64,000 nucleotides of DNA from Bradyrhizobium diazoefficiens USDA 110 (GTDB lineage Bacteria; Pseudomonadota; Alphaproteobacteria; Rhizobiales; Xanthobacteraceae), in contig NC_004463.1 of assembly GCF_000011365.1 (NCBI RefSeq), forward strand, positions 2,900,001 to 2,964,000, given 5' to 3'. Position numbers and translations under genes: made by a program. The notes under the pieces were generated by a model. The model did no database searches. It saw nothing but the letters and a program-made list of their open reading frames with translations, and had not been told where the DNA came from. This document shows positions 26,907 through 35,044 of this stretch, in pieces (within the stretch, counting starts at the first letter, position 1; each line of letters starts with the position of its first letter).

Positions 26907-26920
26907 TTGATCTGGATCAA
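26907..26920. promoter_or_regulatory. FixK/FNR-like box TTGATCTGGATCAA
   Basis: A near-ideal palindrome (TTGATCNGGATCAA type, one central mismatch). It lies between the small gene ending at 26867 and the run of four small secreted proteins starting at 27152. The distance to the first start codon (about 240 nt) leaves a leader of some 200 nt whose content is unclear. Confidence 0.65.
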
Positions 26921-27151
26921 GGCCGGTCCCGTAACGTCGTGCCCCGTTATGCCCGACGTTCGCCGAGTGCCGGAGAGTTCACATGTCTCTTGCTGCATCA
27001 CGTGCCCGCACCGTGTTTCGTCCGTCGCAATCGCGGGCACAGCACTCGCTCCGGCGACTATCCCCATCCGCCTTGTTACCGAACGACGGGCCGTTTGACC
27101 GGCGCGGTCGGTTTACCGCCTGCGCCCGGCCAGCAAAGGAGCGCTGATCCC

Positions 27152-27391
27152 ATGAAGAAGACGTGCTTGCTTACCGTCCTTTGCGGGCTTGAGGTTGTCC
27201 TGGTCACGGCCGCCCTCGCCAAGGCGCCGCACGCAAAGATCGCGGCGGCCGCCGATGTTCGCCGGCCTGCTCCTCCGGCGGTTAGCTGCGGGAACGGCTT
27301 CATCTGCAGGCAAGACCTCTTCGATCGCAACAACCGGAGCAACCTGCGATCCGATTGGCCCGGTCCCCCGGCTCAACCGGGGCAATTCTAG
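27152..27391 (+). CDS. Small secreted protein 1, unknown function
   Basis: 79 residues. A signal peptide (KKTCLLTVLCGLEVVLVTAALA) is followed by a short mature part with two cysteines (VSCGNGFICRQDLFDRNN) and a Pro/Gln-rich end. AAGGAGC precedes the ATG by about 11 nt. It is the first of four consecutive small exported proteins on this strand, each with its own strong ribosome-binding site. No known family. Confidence 0.65.
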   Translation: MKKTCLLTVLCGLEVVLVTAALAKAPHAKIAAAADVRRPAPPAVSCGNGFICRQDLFDRNNRSNLRSDWPGPPAQPGQF

Positions 27392-27450
27392 CGCGGTGCC
27401 TCGTGGTGGCAGTTCAGGGGGGCATTTGATAGAGTTTGAAGGAGGTCAAG

Positions 27451-27825
27451 ATGACGATGGCAGCATTATCCGCAGCGCTCCTCGGGACCCAACTGCTCGT
27501 GATGCCCGTCTCCGATCGCGTCCCCGAATTGAAGGTAGAGGCGACGTGCCAGGCGACCACAGCTGATGACAAGGCAATGGGGCTTGCCCTTTCCCAGAGC
27601 TTCGCAGACTGCATGCGCGATGAGTTGGCTGCGCAGCAACAGCTCAGCACGGTGTGGAGCGCTGCGCCAAATCCCCTTCGCGATAGCTGCGAAGGGGAAG
27701 CCTCGGCCGGCGGAAGTCCGAGCTATGTCGATCTTCTCACCTGTATCCAAATGGCGGAGTGGGTGAAGTCGCCCTCGACGGCACCGCGTTTGAGAGGAGC
27801 GAGCAAGAACCGAAATTCGCAGTGA
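27451..27825 (+). CDS. Small secreted protein 2, unknown function
   Basis: 124 residues from MTMAALSAALLGTQLLV, with an optimal GAAGGAGGT ribosome-binding site 5 nt ahead; an upstream in-frame ATG is less well placed. The N-terminal hydrophobic stretch is a probable signal peptide. The mature domain has four cysteines (EATCQATTADDKAMG, FADCMRDE, RDSCEGEA, LLTCIQMAEW), suggesting two disulfides. I recall similar Bradyrhizobium-type hypothetical proteins with the TADDKAMG core, but no function. It starts 60 nt after the previous small gene. Confidence 0.72.
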   Translation: MTMAALSAALLGTQLLVMPVSDRVPELKVEATCQATTADDKAMGLALSQSFADCMRDELAAQQQLSTVWSAAPNPLRDSCEGEASAGGSPSYVDLLTCIQMAEWVKSPSTAPRLRGASKNRNSQ

Positions 27826-27916
27826 TCCGGCGCTCGCTCGCGGAGCGCAACTCGCTTTTATTGGAAGCCCATTCGACAGGGGCTCTCCTGATCATTTGAA
27901 CGAAGGAGTGATTTGT

Positions 27917-28267
27917 ATGAAACATTTTCCGATCGTTGTCGCCGTGATGACAGCTGCGCTTGCGCCGACTCCTGTGTCAGCCCAGTCGATCAATCTGACC
28001 GGCATCTACAAATGTGTCCGAATGTGCCAGGGAAATTTGCCGGCTTACATTACCCAAAACGGGACTGAACTTAATCTCCTGACGGAAGCGGGGCAGCCGT
28101 CCCGCGCGTGGCCCGACTGGTACTGGCCGGCAACCCGGATCTGGATCGACGCATTCAACCAGAGTGCGGTCTATTCGCCGGATGGCATGCTCATTCAGTT
28201 CGACAATGGCACCATCTGGCAGCGCGATTTGGGGCCCGTCCCGCCACCGCCGCGCTCTCGCCGGTAA
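27917..28267 (+). CDS. Small secreted protein 3, unknown function
   Basis: 116 residues from MKHFPIVVAVM, with GAAGGAG 10 nt upstream. The signal peptide ends at PVSAQ. The mature part has CVRMCQGNLPAYITQNG and many Trp/Tyr residues (AWPDWYWPATRIWIDAF), then SPDGMLIQFDNGTIWQRDL, which reads like a compact beta-rich domain. Two cysteines could form a disulfide. The C-terminus is a short Pro/Arg tail. Function unknown. Confidence 0.72.
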   Translation: MKHFPIVVAVMTAALAPTPVSAQSINLTGIYKCVRMCQGNLPAYITQNGTELNLLTEAGQPSRAWPDWYWPATRIWIDAFNQSAVYSPDGMLIQFDNGTIWQRDLGPVPPPPRSRR

Positions 28268-28367
28268 GAGACGGCAGGTGGCAAATTTCGCCATCGGTGC
28301 GCCCGTCGCTGTTGGGCGCAAGACTCGAAACGAATAGCGATTCAACAACGGAAGAAGGAGGTCGACC

Positions 28368-28649
28368 ATGAAACATACCTGCAGAAACTGGTGCTTTGGA
28401 GCTGCCATTATTGCCGTCGCCGCGATCGGTTCCGTGCAATGGTCGCACGAGCGTGGTCTGTCATTTTCGGTCGACAGCGCGCAGGCGAGGGTGGGACGGC
28501 CGGCGACGCCCGCAAGTGTTGCCGGAGTCGCGCGACGGACCACGCGCCGGGCTGTCGTGGGCGGGGCGGTAGCGGCAGGGGCTGCGGCCACCGTCGTGGC
28601 GCCGGCATGCGCCCGTGTGCTGGTGAACGGAGTATGGGTCTGTCGCTAG
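28368..28649 (+). CDS. Small exported protein 4, Ala/Val/Arg-rich
   Basis: 93 residues with AGAAGGAGGTCG directly before the ATG. A hydrophobic N-terminal segment (GAAIIAVAAIGSVQW) is followed by an Arg-containing linker (VARRTTRRAVVGGAV). A second apolar stretch follows (AVAAGAAATVVAPACA), then the terminal VLVNGVWVCR with a near-final Cys. Similar short proteins ending in a Cys-containing motif occur in rhizobia; the role is unknown. It closes the run of small secreted proteins before the minus-strand catabolic operon. Confidence 0.65.
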   Translation: MKHTCRNWCFGAAIIAVAAIGSVQWSHERGLSFSVDSAQARVGRPATPASVAGVARRTTRRAVVGGAVAAGAAATVVAPACARVLVNGVWVCR

Positions 28650-28771
28650 GCAGCGCAAACGATCGAAATCTGATCTATTCACCGAATAACGGCACGAGCA
28701 GCAAGGCACATCAGAGATGTCAATATGACGACTGCGCGGCGGGTTGCCCGGTGCAGTGTTGCCGAGGCCGC

Positions 28772-29059
28772 TCAACCCTGGCGGCGTAGAAAGCCCGTGA
28801 TCGTGACCTTGTCCCAGATGCCGGCCGCGGCGAAGGGATCGGCGCGGTTGAAGGCTTCGACCTCCGCTCGGCCCGGCGCCTCGATCAGAAACAGGCTGCC
28901 GATCATGGTTGCGCCGTCGTCGGAGACGAGCGGCCCCGACATCACGATCTTGACGCCGAAGCGCGAGGTGTCGCTGAGGAAGGTCTTGTGGGCGTCGTAA
29001 TTGGCGAGCCGGGTCGGCAGCGCGCCGGTGCGGTCGATGGCATGAATGGCGAACAGCAT
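28772..29059 (-). CDS. YciI family protein, last gene of the hydroxyquinol operon
   Basis: 95 residues with a GGAGACACC ribosome-binding site. Ferredoxin-like YciI fold: FAIHAIDRTGALPTRLANYDAH, MSGPLVSDDGATMIGS, then the conserved ADPFAAAGIWDKVTITGF with the DPF motif. YciI proteins are small enzymes or enzyme partners in aromatic pathways. A precisely known member is TftG of the 2,4,5-trichlorophenoxyacetate pathway, a dehydrochlorinase acting on chlorohydroxyquinol just before the hydroxyquinol step. Being in the same operon as a hydroxyquinol-type dioxygenase and maleylacetate reductase makes a catalytic role in that pathway plausible, but this is inference. Confidence 0.85.
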   Translation of the reverse strand: MLFAIHAIDRTGALPTRLANYDAHKTFLSDTSRFGVKIVMSGPLVSDDGATMIGSLFLIEAPGRAEVEAFNRADPFAAAGIWDKVTITGFLRRQG

Positions 29060-29135
29060 GGTGTCTCCGTTTATGTCTTGGTCTTCTTGGGACGGCCGCG
29101 GGTGCGGCCGTCCGTGCTTGTGATGATCGGTTGGG

Positions 29136-30110
29136 TTACTTGGCGCCGAGCTTGCCGGCGTCCTCGAAGGTCGGGCAGGTCCGCTGCTCCAGCGGCACGT
29201 CGAACGGCTGGAAATTGTCCTTGGTGATGACGGTCGGCTTCAGCACGATCTCGCCGATGACGGGCTGACTGCGCAAGGAGCGGATCGCCATCATGGTGCC
29301 GAGGCAGCCTTGCGCAAATCCGTTGTAGTCGCCGCTCGCGAGCAGCTTGCCGGACTTGATCGCGTCGATCGCCTCCTTGGTGCCGTTGATGCCGATCACC
29401 TGCGCCTTGCGGTTGGCGCCGTCGAGCGCCTCGATCGCACCGACCGCCATGGCGTCGTTGGCGGCCAGCACGCCGTCGATCTGCGAATTCGACTGCATCA
29501 GGTTTTCCATCACCTGGAGCGCCTGGAGCCGCTGGTAGTTGCCGGGCTGCGAGGCCAGCAGCTTGGCGCCCGCGTTTTCCTTCAGCGCGTCGTTGAAGCC
29601 GCGGACGCGGTCGACATTGGTCAGGGAGCCCTTGACGCCCTCGATGATGACGATGTTGCCCTTGCCACCCAGCGTCTTGAGCAGGAAGCGTGCGGTTTCC
29701 AGCCCAAGGCTGTAATCGTCGGCGCCGACGAAGGACAGGAATTTTCCGCCGGCCGAGCGGTCGGTGATGTTGACGACGGGGATCTTGGCTTCGTTGATCT
29801 TCTCGACCCCCGGCACCATCGCCTTGTAGTCCACCGGCGTGAAGACGATGGCGCTCGGCTTCTTCACCACGACGTCCTCGATCTGGCTGAGCTGCTCGGG
29901 GATCGAGTCCGGCTTGGTCGGGATGTACTGCAGCGTCTTCGCGTTCAGCGCTTTCGCCATGTTGTCGGCGCCGACCCGCACCGTCTGGAAGAACGGGTTG
30001 GTCTGGTTTTTGGTGAAGACGGCGATGGTCTCGCCGTCGGCACGCACCTCGGTGGTGATCGCGGCCGCCATCAGCAGCGGCAGCGCCAGATAGCCCAGTT
30101 TCAGTCTCAT
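29136..30110 (-). CDS. Sugar-type ABC transporter, periplasmic binding protein
   Basis: 324 residues starting MRLKLGYLALPLLM with GGAGGC ahead; an upstream ATG six codons earlier was rejected. The signal peptide ends near VRADG. The domain is the ribose/galactose-type binding fold (Peripla_BP_4): TIAVFTKNQTNPFFQTV, KIPVVNITDRSAGG, GVLAANDAMAVGAIEAL, GINGTKEAIDAIKSG. It delivers the ligand to the two permeases and the ATPase upstream. Placement in an aromatic-catabolism operon suggests the ligand may be an aromatic or aminated compound rather than a sugar. Confidence 0.93.
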   Translation of the reverse strand: MRLKLGYLALPLLMAAAITTEVRADGETIAVFTKNQTNPFFQTVRVGADNMAKALNAKTLQYIPTKPDSIPEQLSQIEDVVVKKPSAIVFTPVDYKAMVPGVEKINEAKIPVVNITDRSAGGKFLSFVGADDYSLGLETARFLLKTLGGKGNIVIIEGVKGSLTNVDRVRGFNDALKENAGAKLLASQPGNYQRLQALQVMENLMQSNSQIDGVLAANDAMAVGAIEALDGANRKAQVIGINGTKEAIDAIKSGKLLASGDYNGFAQGCLGTMMAIRSLRSQPVIGEIVLKPTVITKDNFQPFDVPLEQRTCPTFEDAGKLGAK

Positions 30111-30152
30111 GTTGCCTCCATCCCTCATTTTGCTTGTTGGAACTCTAGGAAC

Positions 30153-31130
30153 TCATTGCGCGCGGCGGCGGGTCTTCATGTCGAGCCAGACCGCGAGGAT
30201 GACGATGACGCCGGTGACGAGCGGCTGCCAGTTGGCGCTGACCGAGAGCAGGTTCATGCCGTTCAGCACCAGCGTCAGGATCAACGCGCCGATGAAGGTG
30301 CCGAACACGGTGCCGACACCGCCGAACAGCGAGGTGCCGCCGATCAGCACGGCCGCGATTGCCGGTAGCGTCAGGCTCTCGCCGATGTCGGCCTCGGCCG
30401 AATTGAGCCGCGACAGGAAGATGATCGAGGCGAGCCCCGCCATGGTGCCGGAGACGGCATAGACCAGCAGCAGGCGCCGCGCGACCGGAATGCCGGAGAG
30501 CCGCGCCGCGACCGGATTGGCGCCGATCGCGTAGATCTCCTGGCCCCAGATCGTGCGCTGGGCAAACAGCGTTCCGATGCCGAGGAAGACCAGCAGCAGG
30601 TAGACCGGGATCGGCAGGCCGAACAGATAGCCGCTGCCGATCTGGCGGAAGCCTGCCGGAAAACCGTGAAGGGTCTCGCCCGCCATGTACCAGTAGGTCA
30701 GGCCGTTCAGCACCCAGAGCATGCCATAGGTCGCGATGAAGGAGGGGATGCGCAGCGCGGTGACCATGACACCGTTGAGAAGGCCGACGATGCCGCCGCA
30801 GGCAAGGCCGGTGAGGATGCCGAGTGCCGGCGAGCCGGTCTTGTGGATCACGGTTCCGGCGATACAGGCCGACAGCGCGACATTGGCGCCGACGGAGAGA
30901 TCGAGGCCCGCGGTCAGCACCACCAGCGTCAGGCCGGAGGCGATGAAGAAGGTCAGGCTCGCCTGCCTCAGCACATTGAGGATGTTGCCGAGGCTCAGGA
31001 AGGAATCGCTGAGCACGGCCAGCACGGCGCAGATCAGCAAAGCTGCGAGCAGGCGATAGAACACCTGGATCGCGTCCTGCGACAGGAAGGAGCGGGGCGG
31101 CACGATCGCCTCCTTGGTGATGTCGGTCAT
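30153..31130 (-). CDS. ABC transporter permease (RbsC-like)
   Basis: 325 residues with about eight to ten hydrophobic helices and the BPD_transp_2 signature pattern (GLDLSVGANVALSACIAG, IGGTSLFGGVGTVFGTFIGA). It is an inner-membrane pore subunit. Its start overlaps the stop of the second permease by 4 nt (ATGA), indicating translational coupling. The importer probably uses the two different permeases as a heterodimer. Confidence 0.92.
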   Translation of the reverse strand: MTDITKEAIVPPRSFLSQDAIQVFYRLLAALLICAVLAVLSDSFLSLGNILNVLRQASLTFFIASGLTLVVLTAGLDLSVGANVALSACIAGTVIHKTGSPALGILTGLACGGIVGLLNGVMVTALRIPSFIATYGMLWVLNGLTYWYMAGETLHGFPAGFRQIGSGYLFGLPIPVYLLLVFLGIGTLFAQRTIWGQEIYAIGANPVAARLSGIPVARRLLLVYAVSGTMAGLASIIFLSRLNSAEADIGESLTLPAIAAVLIGGTSLFGGVGTVFGTFIGALILTLVLNGMNLLSVSANWQPLVTGVIVILAVWLDMKTRRRAQ

Positions 31131-32077
31131 GCGCGGCTCCGCAGGCCGTCGAGGAATAGTGCGACGATGACGAGGACGCCGACGCTTGCGACCTGCACCG
31201 ACGAAGGCATCGAGATCAGGTTGAGCCCATTGCGAAGCACGCCGACCGCGATCACGCCCAGCAACGTGCCAAGCAGCCAGCCATTGCCGCGCTCAAACGA
31301 GGTGCCGCCGACCGCGACCGCTGCGATCGCATCGAATTCAAGGCCGAGGCCCGCGGTCGGATGACCTGAATTCATCCGCGCGGTCATCAACAGGCCCGCG
31401 ATGCCGGCCATGGCGCCGCCGAGCGCATAGACCGCGATCAGCAGCTTGTTCGGCGAGAGGCCGGCATAGCGCAGCGCCTCGCGGTTGCCGCCGAGCGCGA
31501 AGATGTAGGTGCCGAAGCGGGTGTGATAGAGCAGGCCGTGAAACGCGGCGTAAGTCACCAGCGCCATCACGATCGGCACGGGAACGCCGAGCAGCGTCGC
31601 CGAGTAGATGTCGCGCACGCTGTGAGGAATGCCGACCACGCTCTGGCCGTCGCTGACGATCAGCGATAGGCCCTGGGCCATGCCGAGCGTGCCGAGCGTC
31701 GCGACGAAGGGCGGAATGCCGAGAATGGCAACCAGCCAGCCGTTGACGGTGCCGAAGGCCGCGCCGACCAGCAGGCCGGCACCTAAGCCCAGGAGCATCG
31801 ACTTGGTCGCGAGCGACACGATCGCGACGCAGAGCGAGGTCAGCGTCAGCACTGCACCCATCGACAGGTCGAGCCCCTCGGTCATGATGATCAGGGTCAT
31901 CGGCAGCGCGAGCATGGTGAGGATGGTCGACTGCACCAGCACGTTGGAGAGGTTGGCGACCGACAGGAAGCCGGGTGCGATCGCGCTGAACAGCGCGATC
32001 AGCAGCACCAGCACGATGGCAACGCCGGGAATGCGTTGCAGCGGATTGGGCTCGGAAACGACCGCAGCTTCACGCAT
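31127..32077 (-). CDS. ABC transporter permease (RbsC-like), second subunit
   Basis: 316 residues, homologous to the neighbouring permease, with the same markers (EGLDLSMGAVLTLTSLCVA, VGGTSFERGNGWLLGTLLG) and about eight membrane helices. It overlaps the ATPase gene by 8 nt and the next permease by 4 nt. Two distinct permeases in one locus, rather than one homodimeric type, is common for rhizobial importers of this family. Confidence 0.92.
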   Translation of the reverse strand: MREAAVVSEPNPLQRIPGVAIVLVLLIALFSAIAPGFLSVANLSNVLVQSTILTMLALPMTLIIMTEGLDLSMGAVLTLTSLCVAIVSLATKSMLLGLGAGLLVGAAFGTVNGWLVAILGIPPFVATLGTLGMAQGLSLIVSDGQSVVGIPHSVRDIYSATLLGVPVPIVMALVTYAAFHGLLYHTRFGTYIFALGGNREALRYAGLSPNKLLIAVYALGGAMAGIAGLLMTARMNSGHPTAGLGLEFDAIAAVAVGGTSFERGNGWLLGTLLGVIAVGVLRNGLNLISMPSSVQVASVGVLVIVALFLDGLRSRA

Positions 32078-33593
32078 GATGCATCCCCAGTCGCACGATG
32101 TTCTCCTCGGTCAGTTCGTTGCGCGTCAGGTGTCCCGCGATGCGGCCCTCGCGCATCACATAGGCGCGGTCGCAGACATGGCAGATCTCGACCTGCTCGG
32201 ACGAGATCATCAGTGCGGCGGCGCCTTCCGCGACCAGGCGGTCGATCAGCGCAAAAATCTCGGACTTGGCGCCGATGTCGATGCCTCGCGTCGGCTCGTC
32301 GAAGATGAAGAGCTTCGAGCCGGCGGCCAGCCACTTGCCGATCACGACCTTCTGCTGGTTGCCGCCCGAGAGCAGGCCGACGGTCTGGCGCGCGCTGGGC
32401 GTCGCGATCCTCAGCTGCCGGATCAGGCCGTCGGAGGTGCGCTGCGCCGAACGCTGGTCGAACAGTCCGCTCGGGAACAGTTTTCGCAGCGCCGACACCA
32501 CCAGATTGTCGCTCACCGACCGCAGCAGAGCGAGGCCCTCGCTCTTGCGGCTCTCCGGGATCAGCGCGATGCCGCGGCGGGCGGCGAGATCAGGCTCGCC
32601 GGAGATGGTCTTGCCGTCGAAGATGATCTCGCCGGAGCTGACGGGATCGGCGCCGAAGATGGCGCGCGCGACTTCGCTGCGGCCGGAGCCGACCAGGCCG
32701 CACAGGCCGACGATCTCGCCCCGGCGCACCTCGATGTTGATGTCGGAGATCCCGGTCGAGGAGCTCAGGCCCTTGACCTGCAGCAGTACCTCGCCGGGCT
32801 TGTCGGCGAAATTGCGCGGATAGGTCATGTCGACGGTGCGTCCGACCATCATGCGGACGAGCTGGTCCGGCGTGACGTCGGCCGGGCGGACGCCGTCGAT
32901 GCGGCGGCCGTCGCGCAGCACCGTGATGCGATCGCCGAGCGCGAACACCTCCGCCATGCGGTGCGAGATATAGACGATCGACACGCCGTCGGCTTTCAGC
33001 CGCGCGATCAGCGCGAACAGGAGCTCGGTCTCGCGGTCGGACAGCGCCGCGGTCGGCTCGTCCATGACGAGGATGCGTGCGTTCTGGCTGATCGCCTTGG
33101 CGATCTCGACCATCTGCTGCTGCGCCACCCCGAGCTTGTCCACGATCGTGGAGGGATCGATGTCGAAGCCGATGGTGCCGAGCACGCGTTTGGCGTCGGC
33201 GAGGATCTTGCTCCGGTCGATCGTGCCGGGGATGCGGCCCTTCGGCTCGCGGCCGAGGAAGATGTTCTGGGCGATGTCGAGATGGGGGACCAGCGAGAAC
33301 TCCTGGAAGATCACGGCAATGCCGAGCTTCTGTGCATCCGCGGCCGAGCCGATCGCGACCTTCTCGCCCTTGTAGTAGAACTCGCCGGCATCGGCGCGGT
33401 AGGCGCCGCACAGCACCTTCATCAGGCTCGACTTGCCGGCGCCGTTCTCCCCCAGCAGCATATGGACTTCGCCGGGGAAGACGGCAAAGGACACGTCATC
33501 CAGCGCCTTGACGCCGGGAAACTCCTTGCTGATGCCGCGCAGCTCGAGCAGCGGCGTGGGTGAGGTGACCTCGATCGGAAGCGCGTCGCTCAT
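32070..33593 (-). CDS. ABC transporter ATPase, tandem domains (RbsA-like)
   Basis: 507 residues with two nucleotide-binding domains. The first has an intact Walker A (GENGAGKSS), LGVAQQQMVEIAKA as signature region and VMDEPTAALS as Walker B. The second has the degenerate P-loop VGSGRSEVAR, the LLSGGNQQKVVIGKW signature and FIFDEPTRGIDIG, as in all RbsA/MglA-type ATPases. It energises the importer from the cytoplasmic face. It overlaps the FAD-oxidase gene by 4 nt and the permease by 8 nt. Confidence 0.95.
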   Translation of the reverse strand: MSDALPIEVTSPTPLLELRGISKEFPGVKALDDVSFAVFPGEVHMLLGENGAGKSSLMKVLCGAYRADAGEFYYKGEKVAIGSAADAQKLGIAVIFQEFSLVPHLDIAQNIFLGREPKGRIPGTIDRSKILADAKRVLGTIGFDIDPSTIVDKLGVAQQQMVEIAKAISQNARILVMDEPTAALSDRETELLFALIARLKADGVSIVYISHRMAEVFALGDRITVLRDGRRIDGVRPADVTPDQLVRMMVGRTVDMTYPRNFADKPGEVLLQVKGLSSSTGISDINIEVRRGEIVGLCGLVGSGRSEVARAIFGADPVSSGEIIFDGKTISGEPDLAARRGIALIPESRKSEGLALLRSVSDNLVVSALRKLFPSGLFDQRSAQRTSDGLIRQLRIATPSARQTVGLLSGGNQQKVVIGKWLAAGSKLFIFDEPTRGIDIGAKSEIFALIDRLVAEGAAALMISSEQVEICHVCDRAYVMREGRIAGHLTRNELTEENIVRLGMHHA

Positions 33594-34984
33594 GCCTTGG
33601 CTCCGCCCGCAAAGATCTTTCCGGGATTCATCAGTCCATCAGGATCGAGCGCGGTCTTGATCGCTCGCATCACGTCCACGGCCTCGCCGAGCTCGTCAGC
33701 GAGATAGTCGATCTTGCCGAGCCCGATGCCGTGTTCGCCGGTGCAGGTGCCGTCCATGGCAATGGCGCGGGCGACCATGCGGGCCTGGAGCGCCTTGGCG
33801 CCCTCAGCTTCGTCCGGTTTTGCCGGATCGATCAGGATCAGCATGTGGAAGTTGCCGTCGCCGACATGGCCGACGATCGGCGCGGTGAAGCCGTGCTCGT
33901 CCGCGTCGCGTCGCGTCTCGGTCAGGCATTCCGCCAGCCGCGAGATCGGCACGCAGACATCGGTGATCACGGCGCGCGCGCCGGGCCGGAGGCCCAGGCC
34001 CGCATAGAGCGTGTTGTCGCGGGCGTGCCAGAGCCGGCTGCGGTCTTCCTGCGCCTTGGCCCAGGCAAATCCATGACCGCCATGGTCGGCGGCGATCGCC
34101 TCTGCGGCCTCGGCCTGCTCGGCGACGGAGGCCTCGGAGCCGTGGAATTCGAAGAACAGGGTCGGGGCCTCGCGATAGCCGAGCTTTGCGTAGGCATTGA
34201 TGCCGCGCATCATGACGTCGTCGAGCAGCTCGATGCGCGCCACGGGGATCGCGGACTGGATCACGGAGATCGCGGTGTCCACGGCATTGTGCAGGGTGTC
34301 GAAGCTGCAAACCGCGGCCGAGATTGCCTGCGGCACGGGATGCACCTTCAGCGTGATCTCGGTGATGAGCCCGAGGGTGCCTTCGGCGCCGACGAACATG
34401 CGCGTCAGGTCGTAACCGGCGGCCGACTTGCGGGCGCGCCTGGCGGTCCGGATCACGCGCCCGTCGGCCAGCACCACCTCCAGCGCCATGACGTTGTCCT
34501 TCATGGTGCCATAGCGCACCGCCATGGTGCCGGAGGCCCTCGTCGATGTCATGCCGCCGATCGAGGCATCGGCGCCGGGATCGATCGGGAAGAACAGGCC
34601 TGTGCCGCGCAGCTCCGCATTGAGCTGCTTTCGCGTGATGCCGGGCTGCGCCACGACGTCCATGTCGCTGTCGTGCACGGCCAGCACCTTGTTCATGCGC
34701 GCGAAGTCGAAGCAGACGCCGCCGGCGACCGAAGCCGCATTGCCCTCGAGCGAGGTGCCGGCGCCGAACGGGACGATCGGCATGCCCGCGCTTGCGCACA
34801 GCTTCACGATGTCGACCACTTCCTGCGTGGTTTCAGGAAAGACGACGATGTCGGGCGGCAAATTGCGATAATGCGACTCGCTCTGGCCGTGCTGATCGAG
34901 CACGCCGCGCGCGACGCTCGCGCGCGGGCCGATCATGCCGGTGAGGCGATCGGCCAATGCTACTGTGCTGACCCGCGGTCCCAT
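33590..34984 (-). CDS. FAD-binding oxidase, D-lactate/glycolate dehydrogenase type
   Basis: 464 residues. An N-terminal FAD_binding_4 domain (VPFGAGTSLEGNAAS, PGADASIGGMTSTRASGT, GAEGTLGLITEITLKVHP) precedes a C-terminal FAD-oxidase domain (VGHVGDGNFHMLIL, GEHGIGLGKIDYL, NPGKIF). Family members oxidise 2-hydroxy acids at the membrane and feed electrons to the respiratory chain. AGGGAGC precedes the ATG. It overlaps the ATPase by 4 nt and lies 60 nt behind the ring-cleaving dioxygenase. Here it probably oxidises a 2-hydroxyacid side chain or product; a mandelate-like substrate would connect it with the benzoylformate decarboxylase, but that is a guess. Confidence 0.92.
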   Translation of the reverse strand: MGPRVSTVALADRLTGMIGPRASVARGVLDQHGQSESHYRNLPPDIVVFPETTQEVVDIVKLCASAGMPIVPFGAGTSLEGNAASVAGGVCFDFARMNKVLAVHDSDMDVVAQPGITRKQLNAELRGTGLFFPIDPGADASIGGMTSTRASGTMAVRYGTMKDNVMALEVVLADGRVIRTARRARKSAAGYDLTRMFVGAEGTLGLITEITLKVHPVPQAISAAVCSFDTLHNAVDTAISVIQSAIPVARIELLDDVMMRGINAYAKLGYREAPTLFFEFHGSEASVAEQAEAAEAIAADHGGHGFAWAKAQEDRSRLWHARDNTLYAGLGLRPGARAVITDVCVPISRLAECLTETRRDADEHGFTAPIVGHVGDGNFHMLILIDPAKPDEAEGAKALQARMVARAIAMDGTCTGEHGIGLGKIDYLADELGEAVDVMRAIKTALDPDGLMNPGKIFAGGAKA

Positions 34985-35044
34985 CCTTGCTCCCTGTCTG
35001 CCCCGATGACGGACTCTTGCCGGTCCGCTGCGTTGTGGTTCGGC

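Noticed and set aside
26901..27098. 65-codon plus-strand frame starting inside the FixK-like box
   Set aside because: Its start overlaps the box, no ribosome-binding site, and no recognisable signal or domain.
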